Source: Pomacea canaliculata (Eukaryota > Mollusca > Gastropoda > Architaenioglossa > Ampullariidae). From it: 64,000 bases of DNA. Below, one piece after another: positions 33,274-44,600 of the stretch (positions within the stretch are counted from its first letter, which is position 1; each line of letters begins with the position of its first letter). The notes beneath the pieces were generated by a model. It ran no database searches and was not told where the DNA came from. It saw nothing but the letters and a program-made list of their open reading frames with translations. The translations under genes and the position numbers were made by a program. The stretch is from contig NC_037593.1 in NCBI RefSeq assembly GCF_003073045.1, forward strand, positions 8,113,525 to 8,177,524, read 5' to 3'.

Positions 33274-36200
33274 AAGTCATGCAGATATGGAGCTGTTTAT
33301 TTTTACTGTTAAGAATTGACCTAAGGATAGCTAAATTTTGAAGTCAAACACCCATTCCCCAGCCATTTCTTCATTCTGTCTGTTTGTCCACATCCATCCG
33401 TCTCTTTTTGTTTACTTGTCTGTAAAACTTATTTCTGTAGTCTACCAGTCTGCAAATCTGCCTGTCTTTACGCTGTTTTTTGCCATTTTATTTATTTATT
33501 TTTTTTAATAAGGGAAAAATTAAATGTTCTGCCTTTTATATCTCTTGTCAAAGGCAGGACTGGATTAAAATCTTCCCCTTTTCCACTTAATAACTGTGCA
33601 TTTCGACTACATTTGAAAGGTAAAAAACTTCATCATCTAACTTTTTTAATAAGCACAATTTACTGTCATTGCTGTTTGTTGTACTATGGTTCTGTGCACA
33701 TGTATTAATTTTAAAGCTTGGAGGGTGAGTGTGACTAGGCATTTTCATATGTAAATTCAAGGGACGGACAAATCTGAATGATCATTTTAAGAAAACATGT
33801 CAGTTCTTATTTAATCTCAATTCAGCTGATGCAGTTCTAAATTTATGATTACATAATTTATATATTTGTAACATAAGATTTGTATTATTAAGATGTTTTA
33901 GTTATGCTGTTAGACCAACGTTTTCATAGTTGTGAAATGCTTTAAGCATAGATACCAATTAATTAATTATAAAAAATCTGATAAAAACATTGCAGCTCAC
34001 CAGCTTAGACACATTAAATGTTTTCTTAAAATCTAAAAAAGCAGACACGCGACAGCATTGTGCCTATTCATAAATGTTTTATAATGTGATGATTACACGA
34101 GTGGTGTAATCATGCGGACACTTTCTTATATATACAGTCATAATTTTGTTTGCATATTTTCTAGTGTTAAATCATAAACTTTAAAATTAGGTTTGCATTA
34201 GTTGTAATTGACATTATTTGAGAACTCGAAACTGGCAGTGTTTGTGGAATTTTTTTTTTTTTTTTTTTTGGTGTTTAGTATCATTTTTAGTGCTGTTTTG
34301 TGTCTGGAGAGATGATATGTTCAAATATTTGAAAAAAAATAATGATTGTTGCAAAATTATTAAAAAGTGAAACCTTGACAATGTCAACGATGTGTTTACC
34401 AGGGTGGAAAAAGAGACAAATTGTTACCACTGGAATAGGTCATTTGCCCTTTTGTTCTTGCATGGCTCAGCAGATGAGATTAATGAACTCCAGAATCTGT
34501 AGAACATGAGTTAATATTATATTAGTGGTTGATTAAATCACAAGAACTCAGTAGCTCTTTAATAAAAGAATCCTACAGTTTTCTTTTCTGTCAGAAAATA
34601 TCTTTCAACAATTTATTTTCTTAAATGATTTATGTTAGTGTTTTAATGCTCAGAAATGAATACCCTTCACCTTCCAAAGTTTTTACTTTTGTTACACAAA
34701 TTCTTTTGCATGACTTGTATGTGGAAAATGAGAAAAGTGGGTTGGACTATAAAATCAGTTTTGAGTTTTGAAAGCTGCTTAATTGATTTGTTTCTTGTGT
34801 TCTGTATGTAGAATTTGCTTCCTTTTTTACGGCAGTGATGTCTCACTTGGACTTTGACCTGGGTATACATTTAATGCTTGTTGACAGGCATCCAGATTTA
34901 GCATCTTGTTTGCTGAATATCTGTTTTATGCCACATCAGTAAATGTGGCAAAGGGTCATTTTTTTTTTAAATATTATTTGAGAAGTTGTCAAAATATTAT
35001 GTTCTTTTTCTCTCTTATTCTTTCACTCTCACTGTTGAAAATTAAATGTGGAGAAAAGAAACAAATGCATTTCGGTAGAAAATACACAGTTCTATATTTC
35101 TACTTTCATATTTATTACTGTAAAGAGTATATCCATGAAGTGGTGTTGAGCTGAATTATCTTAAAGATTCTTTTTTCTAAAGAGAGGTAGTAAGAATACA
35201 GAAATCCTATTACATTTTTATTTATCGTATTTAAATATATGAGTGTTTTGAAGCACTTATATTTTATGTGAAATACTTTCAGCCTCAAGGTTAGTTTGCT
35301 GCTTCATTTTTATTCAATTATGCATACTGTTTGACAATAGGATGATGATATTTATGCTAAAAATGCCCTCCTTTTATCTTCAGTTTTAGAAGTGGGTTTT
35401 TCTTGTAAACATCTTTGCAGTCTACACACTTTGTAGTGAAAATGCTAGTCAGTGTTGCTTCTCTTGTGCTGAGTTGAGCAGAACTGTTATACATTAAGGT
35501 TGAAATCTAAAGTACAAAAATGTTTGTTCCCAGCACTAAAGGAGCATTTCATTGATAGTCATAATTAGAAACTGACATAGAATGCTCCAACTGAAATTGA
35601 TGGAATATGTTCAAGTCAATAGATGACAACAGAATATGACCATGTGTCTCATTCTTTATCTCCCACACAAACCACTTTTTATTATTTTGTTATTTATTTT
35701 CTATTTATTTATTATTATTTGCAATAGGAAAGTAATTAGCAAAGTGCCCATCTTCTTTTCACATTCTTTGTTTCTATAATTAAAAATAAATTGCCCTATA
35801 TGATAGTTATGGTCATTAGTTAAGATGCTCTCCCAGTTTTCTCATTCTCGTTCTTTGCATTGCATCTTGAGGATGGTGTTCTTACCTTTTTCTTTTGTCA
35901 TTGTTTGCCATTGGAAAGATATATCTTACACAAAAGCATATTTATGATATAGTTAATGTCTTGAAAGGGTGTGTACATGCAGATCATCAGTTTTTAATTG
36001 CATTGCTCCCCTTACTCTATTTCTTTCTCTTTCTGTCATTTTGTGTCACACAAGCTCCTGTGTGATTTACTTATCACAGGCCTTTTAGCTGCATTGTCTT
36101 TCATCTGTCCATCCAGTAATATCTCTTGATGACGCACAGCTTTCATAGAGTGACAATAATTTTAAATCCTCTCAACAAGACTACAGCTGATACCTAAATA

Positions 36201-37950
36201 ATATGAATAAAGTATTGCTATTGCTGGCAAACAAATATTATGTGTAAGTTACAATAGAAACTAGGAAGCTTGCATAGTTAATTTTTTTCAAATATGGCAT
36301 TTGTTTTGTATCTATACAGCTTCATGCTTCTCAGTTCTATTCAGAAAAAATAATTAATGAATTTTTTTATAAGGTCTGACTTTTGTGTCTTCTGCAGTGA
36401 AATTAGCAAAAGAATGATTGATTTGTCATGATATTGAATTTAATATTTATGGTTTTTTAACATAAAACAGTAAATGAATGAGCTTGTTGGCCAGCAACTG
36501 TTTGAGTTCACATTTGTATGAATGCTATTCAAAGTGTACATTTTTGACTTTCTGTGATTGATTATGCATATTTTGGGGGATATATATTTCCCAAACATGT
36601 GTGCTCTGTAGTTGACTAATTCAAGACTTAAAGAATTTTGCTTTTCCTGGAAGATTTGTTTTTAGTAACCCTCGTTTATCTTTGTAGAGTTCGCTGTACT
36701 CTTCTTATTTCTAAACAGAGTTGAAGGAATGTTTATCTTTTCTGATCACCACATTTTTTTCTAATACTACAATGAAGAAGACTTGTTGATATATGAAAAG
36801 ATATGGTAGGCACTTTTAAAATGCTACATTATTTTTCAGCAGATATCAACCCTTGTTTGATCTGTGGCTGTATTTTTGTGGTTGAATGTCATTGTTATAC
36901 TATTATCAGGGTGCCTCCATATTTCTCTCCCTTTACTCATGGTTTCACTTTTCTAAGCTTTCTTTTCTTTCCAGTTATTCATTTGTCGATAATCTTCCAG
37001 AGTCTTGTTTCGACTTTGTTTTCATTTCATTACAAATATCTTTTTGTATCTATTACAAGACAAGTTGTTTTAGTTGACTTCTAATGACGGAGATGTAAAG
37101 AAGAGAACAGTGAAGTCTTGAAATCAATGCTCAAAATGAGCTAATATTTTGGACCACCTTGGCCTTTGTTCTCAGTTTTACTCAGCATTTTATTCAGATA
37201 ACCTCTTGTATGATTCACTTGTCTTCTTTTCATTCTTTCCTGATATCTAAACGTTTTCTTTAAAAAAAATTGTTTACCATAACACTGCATAGTTTGTAAT
37301 ATATGTACCAATTATTTGTTTTTGACTGAATGTGTTTTGTTGTGCTGAAGATATAAGTAAATTTGGGAGAAATGCACTTTTCTGATTGAGGTGAGAATAT
37401 GATTGACATATTTGTGTGCCATGAGGTACAATTCCAAAGCATGAAATCTTTATAAAAAATTTAATTATAAAGTTTGGATGAAATGCCTTACTTCTAAGTT
37501 TTGTTTTTCTTTGTACTAGAGGGTTTATTTTACACTTGTTTCTGCGTGTGTGTTTTTTCTTTTTTCATTTTTTGAAGGTGCTTTTGTTATGTCCTTTCAA
37601 GTGGGTTTATATCTAGTGATAAAATTCACTTTTTAATTATCACACATAGGATTTATTAATAAAGTCGTTTACTGCTTTATTTATGTGGAGGCTTAAGATC
37701 GGTATAGTACTGATATGGGCTATCTCTTCTACTGTTTCTTTGAAGTTATTTTTTTTGTGGTCAGGCATGGTTGTAATGCTTGTTTGCTTGCTTTTGTCCA
37801 AGGTTACACGCCAAGAGTGATCTTGACGGGTATAAAAGTAAAGGTTAATTGGTTTGTGGAACGCCATGTCAGCAAAAGTGGTGATTGAAACTATTGTACA
37901 ATTTTGTGGAAGACGATTTGGAATAATAAACAGTTTATGTTGATGAGTTT
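33274..37950 (+). other. MLEC: Probable long 3' UTR of malectin
   Basis: This 4.7-kb stretch after the malectin stop is T-rich, free of recognisable transposons and coding frames, and full of ATTTA motifs. It ends with AATAAA at 37925-37930 followed by GT-rich sequence. Neighbouring intergenic DNA is more repeat-laden, so a single long 3' UTR is the simplest reading. Poly(T) occurs at 34250-34269. Confidence 0.5.
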
Positions 37951-40900
37951 CCTGCACCCTGTGTTTCATTTATTTATTCGTTCGAAATGGGTAGCCAGTG
38001 GTTAGACCCACCCAAAAGTGCCCAAGCTATCCGACTCATTCCATCGTACTCCTTGTCACTCCCTCCTTTCCATTTAAAACGGCGTCTTCTTCCATGCATT
38101 CATTCACACATTTAAGTCTTTGAACTATGAACGGTCCAGGTGGCATTGTGAATTCAGATGTCACCTCCGATACTCATCCCACATCTTGTCATTGGATGTG
38201 GCCCCTATTGACTGGGTCGCAGTGATGTACCCTTGCTTGCTTACAGTAAAACACCAACAAATTATCAATCTCTGAGCTCGGAGCCCTGTCCAGGTAGCTC
38301 CCCAGAGCTCTCATCCCAGTCGAGTAGCATGGACAAAGTTAAATGGAGGATATTTCATACAAACTGATGTTTGTGTACAGTTTAGTCCTTCCTCCACCCA
38401 CCCCTTTCCTTGCATATTCAGTTAAATAGTGCAAATTAAAACAAGTTGTTAAAATTTATTGGTATAATTATTTTTATTGTATAACGTTTCTATTACAAAC
38501 AGCATTCTTCATTGTTCAAATGCTACACTTTGGGTTTCAGATAAAAAGGGAAAAAAATCACAAAATATTGTTAATATAAACCATTGACTTCATATTATTC
38601 ATTATTTTATTTTTACTTAATTTTAAAAAAATTAGTTATCTGGACCATTTTTGATGAATTCATAAATTACCCAGTCAACTTTAAGTCGGAATAGAGTGAG
38701 AAATGGTAAATTATTTCAAGTCCTTGAAGGATTGGCGAAAAGTTCACAAAATTCGATTTCAGGCAATTAGACATTCATGCTGAGACAAAAAGTTCTATGC
38801 ATAGCTTGTTGGCCCATGCAGATAAACAGAGCACACATTGCATTGTGGGTTTAAGCTGTCAGTTGTGACCATTCAAAACAGTAACCATGAGTGCAACACT
38901 GTGGAGCTATATATTGATGTTGGGTGGGAGTGCAGGCGTACGTGTGTGTTTTTTTAAAGTCGATAGTTTCTCTTTTAATTTGCTCCCATCTGATTAAGCA
39001 AAAGAATAAAACGGAAAGTAAACCAATGACATTTAAAATAAAAGGAATGCTAACAGAAAATCCACATCATTCACTTTAACAGACACTTGAACAAAAGTCA
39101 AGCAATACAGCATACTATATGTAAGCAATAATTTACAACATAGGGATATAATGATATTGAAATCAAAGATGTCACTGTTTAGGTCACATATCTAGGAAGC
39201 AATGTTATACCCAGATTGTGCAAACGATAACAACATTAAATACATATAACTTAATGGATTACGTCCGAGAGAACGTTGTCGCGAAAGCTGAGTTTCAGGC
39301 AGACAGGAAAGTGCACATTGATCTGTCTCCATTTCTCAATTTGTATCATTTCCAACCACAATTTTTGTCTTTCGAGATTTTAAGCATTTACTTTACTGGG
39401 AAAACATGACACTAAATTTTCTCCTGCCATTTTTTAAATTTTACGCTGCGACAGTTTATAAATAACAGCGATCATGTCCAGTCATCTCTTTACGTTTATG
39501 TGAAACTAACAGTGGCTAACAGACTAAACCTCTACTTCCGTTCCAACCATCGATGAGTGTATACTACGCATGCGCTGTACAATTGCCGAAATACTCTCGT
39601 TCCATGGGAAGCAAAATCGGTCGTACTGCGCATGCGCATTTCTTACATTCAGCAGACGATAGTACTGCAGCTCTAAATGAAAATTGAAGATCATGCTAGA
39701 AGATAATAACAAAAGTCACGTAAATTAATCCTTAGTGCAAGGAAAACAAATACCAAGGAAATGCAGGAAAAATAAATTTTAAGGTAAATATATATAATTA
39801 AAGAAAATAATTAATTTTTACATTGAGAGTACATGGCTGAGAACAGTCAACTAAAATCTGTCGAATAAATATATGCTATTGCTTTTGCGAACAATTAAGT
39901 TAGAAAGTGTAAAATGGTAAATTCAAAAATAAGAATGAGAACACATTACACTTGTCTTAACAGTCAAAGAAACTTGATAAAGTTTCTGGGATGTGCATCC
40001 AAGGAAAAAAAGAAAATCAAACCAGCTTGAAGATGAATTGAAGATATCCTACCAAAGCGAAGATACAGGTAAAAGTATGGCTATGATGGATGCATACACG
40101 CATACACATTCATCTCTTCACATTCACACACTCTATCCATGTACCCCATATAACAATAAAAAGTTAACAGTGGCTCCAAAGATAAAAAAAAAAGTAATGT
40201 TGTGATGAAAATGTGTTTTTATACAGATGTTATGCACATCTATAACTGATGATGAGGTTTGGCTGTTCAGCAGTCATGGTTAGGCGAGAAAATGTTTTCT
40301 TTATGACAAGCTGGTGCAATGTTTTTCTGAAACACAATAAAACAAAATTTAAAAATTGCCTCAACACAAATACAAAACAATATATTTCTTAGGTATTTGA
40401 CACTCAGAGGATCACAAACTTCGATAAGTCTGTGGTGAGGATAGTAACCTGTAACCCTGTCGCGGATGCAGTGTGGCTAGAAACAAAGAGGCGGACAAAA
40501 GAATGTCAGCTATAGAGCAGACGCGTTTGGGAGCAGTTTGCTAAGAGAGAATGTGAATAAAGCATACATATATCAATGCTGGCCACGTTAATTGTGTCTT
40601 AAGAGGATATTGCAGTGGGTGGGTGGGCTGGTTGGTTGGGTTTTTTTTTCTAGTAAGACCAGGAGGAGAAATATCTTCCCTCTCAAGGGACACATCGGAA
40701 GTCAGCAGCAAACCATATACTTCTGAAAAGTGATTGTTCGTTTAAAGTTTTTTTTTTTTAAACCGAGAACAGAAAAAATGTGCATTTTTTAAAAATTGTC
40801 TGACGAGTTTATCTTATTCTTGCTTTTCTTATACATGCATGATGTGTGACATCTACAGCGCTTCGCTGACGGTAGTCAACGTCAGGAGTTCTTGCAAACA

Positions 40901-41640
40901 GTGAGGGTGCAGCTACTTTTAGTCACTGGTGTTCCACGTGTGACGCTCTTCCTTTGCTGCTCTCGAACATGTAAGTCGAATTTTGGCCTTAGACCAGAAC
41001 TCAGACTGCGAGTAAGATTCGATTTGAAAAATTCATTATTTGGAAAAATAGCGAAGCATTTGACCGAGGTCGGGAGTACCTATAATGAAGATGAGGTAAA
41101 AGAGTTCTTTGGTCCGAGGCCGTATTCTTGAAGGAGAGGTAAAGCTGTCAGCGATAGTTATGAGATGAAAATATTGCGGGGTCGTGAAATATGATACAAG
41201 ATTTTGGCTGATAATCTATCGAAGTGTTTGTCTTGCGTACTGTCCACAGATTTTTCTACAGAAGGCTTGTGTAAGGCTCTTCTAAATCAGACATGTGCAT
41301 GTGATTTATGTAAAACTTTGCCAATCTTGGTCAAATATTCGTCCAGTTAAGAAGGGGCTCAATGCTTGTGTAGAGGTAAAGTACGCTCTGAAGTACATAC
41401 GTCCTACTTCGGAATTAGGGCCTCTGAATATATCAGGGAGGCTAAGGAAGGGGTACTGCAAACTTTTATCCACCGAGGCTCGTACCAGATGATTGCACAA
41501 CCCAAGGAATGTTCAGCGATGAAGGGATTCGTTTTTTTTTTTAGGAAGGTTGTAGAGTGGGAAAAAATAAATTTTCTTTATCTGTTTTTTAGTTTAAAAA
41601 ATTGACTTAAACGAATTCGCCTTATCTGAATAGCTTGCCC
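37951..41640. other. Intergenic region between malectin and the first prokineticin-like gene
   Basis: No certain gene. It holds two NRF1-like palindromes near 39566 and 39627, T-runs near 40747, and a GGGTGGGTGGG/GGTTGG run at 40615-40640. The last coding exon of the minus-strand gene to the right should lie here but could not be identified. A plus-strand open frame at 40892-41131 matches nothing known. Confidence 0.45.
39566..39638. promoter_or_regulatory. Pair of NRF1-like palindromes
   Basis: ACGCATGCGCT at 39566-39576 and TGCGCATGCGCA at 39627-39638 match the NRF1 consensus GCGCATGCGC, about 60 bp apart. NRF1 sites mark housekeeping promoters in animals. No start exon was recognised next to them, so the gene they would serve is unknown. 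Confidence 0.4.
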
Positions 41641-41655
41641 TTACTGACAACTCAC

Positions 41656-44600
41656 CGTGGGGGTAATTTCGATGACCCATTCGCGTGCATACAAGGCCGA
41701 CTCCACAGCGCCTCTCGTTCACGATCTCATGCGGCTTGACTGCAGTAAACGCTGGTACAGTGCACACTGTAGACACAACACGCTTTTGAATGATCACTCA
41801 GCCATACTGCCAGCTAACATCTCCCTCAATTACTGAACAGTTTTAAAGCCACACGTTATTGACTTATTGATGTTGCCATCCCCGAAGTCAGGCTTCACGA
41901 TGACCTTTCAAAACCCGTTGACTTCCAGATTTATTTGTCTATTTTTTTCTTATTATTTTTCAAACACTGCGCTAAACTGGGCTTTCTGATTCTTGTTCTT
42001 TTTCTCGTTGTTATTGCTGTTCTTTTCCCTCTTCTTTTCGGTCCCTGCAAACTATTCTATGCCAAACTTTAAGACAAATAACCCAGTGGCCCCCAAGTCA
42101 CTCTTGCTTCCATAAAGCTTTATATTAATTTCTATCGTCTTTAGCCACGTCATGTATCTGTCCTTCAGGAGAGTAGAATTTTAATTCTAGGGTCTGGTGT
42201 TCTACTCTGCAGACATTGGTTATTACCAGCTTCAACTTGAACAGGTGAGCAATGTTTTAGTCGCCAACACCTTGTGTGTAGCCAAAGGGTCACTATAGCT
42301 GTTGCCAAAGGGTGGTTCATAAAGGGGAAAAGGATAGCAGTCGCATGGTGTTACTGCCGTCACAAGGTTGGTTTTTTTTTTAATGGAAACTGAAGGATGT
42401 TGTTAAGGTATTGTCATAGTTCTTAACATAAGATTCTCTCTGAAAGAGGGACCTAGCTGAAAATAAATACACATCATAGCCCTCTAAACCAGGTACATAA
42501 AATACCCCTCCCTCACCTCCACTGCATACATTGCACTGCGACCTACTTTTAGACACAAGTACAAAACAACCCTTCCCCATGTAAAGGGTAGCGAAGGCCT
42601 TCACGCCTTAGTGTTCTGGGATAGTCTGTTTACTTGCATATCAAAGCAACTCCAAAACATATTACATACCTGTACTGACCGAGTTTCACTCGCTTTTGAT
42701 GTGCATCCCTATTTGCGAGACTAATAAACGTAAAAAAAAAACTATTATTACTTTGTAAAGAGGAAGATATTTCTAACTTTTCTAAAATCTTCTTCCCCGT
42801 TTATGACAGTCCTGTGTTTTCTGTCTTGTGGGAGCAGCGAACTCTGTCCGGTGTAGTTTGGAGGCTGATCCCCAGGGTAATCATCCTTGGGGAAGTGTTT
42901 GGTAGTCAGATTGATTGTCATTCTTGATTGTAGGGTAGGCAGGACTGCAGAAAGTGTTATGTTTGTTTGTTTTTTTTTGTTTTTTGTTTTTTTTAAGCTT
43001 TCTTGTGGGATGTGTTTTCATCGTCTTGCTGAGAATTCATGCTGTCGCACAAATTTTTATTGATGTGGTTGAAAACTTGTGGCGTTAACATGTGTGTAAG
43101 CTAGTGAAACTAAAGTGTTTGACTAACTTTATTAACTCGGGAAGCTGACCTGGTTGACCAACTATAGTGACATTTTCACGTGTTTGACGCTTAAGGGGGC
43201 CCTGCAAGGCGCGTGAATTTTTCTCACTTACCGTGGCCGGTCCGAAGGAAGGGCTGACAGTAGCCGAAGTCGTCATCCGCTGCTCCTCGGACGCAGTGGC
43301 GGCGCTTGATGCAGTCGGCCCCCGAGTAGCAAATCACTTTCTTGACCTCCTTGACCTCCTGGTTCACGATGACCGCTGGCTTCTTGCTCCTGCGCTGCTT
43401 AGCTTTGTGTGGAATCGCGCATCCCTCCGTCAGACAAACCACCGTTAGGAGGGCCACCTGTTAACCAAGACCGGTTGTCACACGAAATGCAAGATGGCGT
43501 CCTCCTTTTGTGACCCTATGTTTATTGTAATGCTCATATCAATCTTTTTATGCTAGCACGCTAGGCTTAAAAAAAAAAGATGGACATGATGAAGCGTGTC
43601 TAAGGCAAGATTTGTTTTCAAATGATACTCTTGTTCACTTTTACCCTTCCCACGCCTGCAGAGGTACATGCTCGAGCGCGCGCACACACATACACCAACT
43701 TTTTTTCGGCTGTCGTGGGTCGTAAGTGATATCTTCTGAAATTTTCGTATTGGGATACACATGGTTAACATGATGAGGTCTGTACAAGTATTCGTTACAA
43801 GCAAGCATTGTCACCTTGGCATAACCCTGACACTGTTCGCAAACAGGGGAAATTCAACTCCATTCCCTTTCGTTGGCCTGGGGAACAACAAAAGTCAGAA
43901 CGGATTTGAGAACTGTGTTATGCAATGCTCGAAATACTTTCTTACACTACAACTTTGTGGTCGCCATTCATCTAAGATAACAAGTCCCTATAAAAGATTT
44001 TATGAGATTTAATAAAGCAAATTAATATTTACTCTACGGTTTCACCTGCAAAAAAAATTCCAGCTTATCCTCTAGTATGTTGAATTTTCTTCTGCTGTAA
44101 GAATATTGCAATATCTATGCGCAGGTGGTAATGCAACTTCGGAGGCAGCTATGGCCCAGAAGAAAAATGGGATCTTGAAGTCACAAAACAAACCCCGATA
44201 GTCAACATATGACCTGTAAAAGTCCAAGTTAATCTCGGAGGATTTTCTGTACTTGTGGTGTGTAATTATTGTCCCCGGCACAAGCACTAACAAGAATTCA
44301 GAATGTAGCCTTCTCTCGTCTTTCTCCTTTTAGATTCACCGAAATTATGACACCTTTATTTGTAAATGTGCATCGTTTCTCAGTGTCTTTTTCTTTTTAT
44401 ATGTATGTTATTTTAATGAGACTATTTATATTTTCGGTGCTTACATGCTGGTTAGCTCCCGAATGGACTGAAGAAAGGAAGTAATTCTATAGAGTTTTCT
44501 TCTTTTGTGATAATATACGTTTAAACAAACAATCCAAAGGGAAAAAAAACATTTAAATGCACTCATGATCAAATTGAAATAAGAAATATAACCTTGCTGA

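Noticed and set aside
43233-43448. Plus-strand 71-codon frame
   Set aside because: It is antisense to exon 2 of prokineticin-like paralogue 1.
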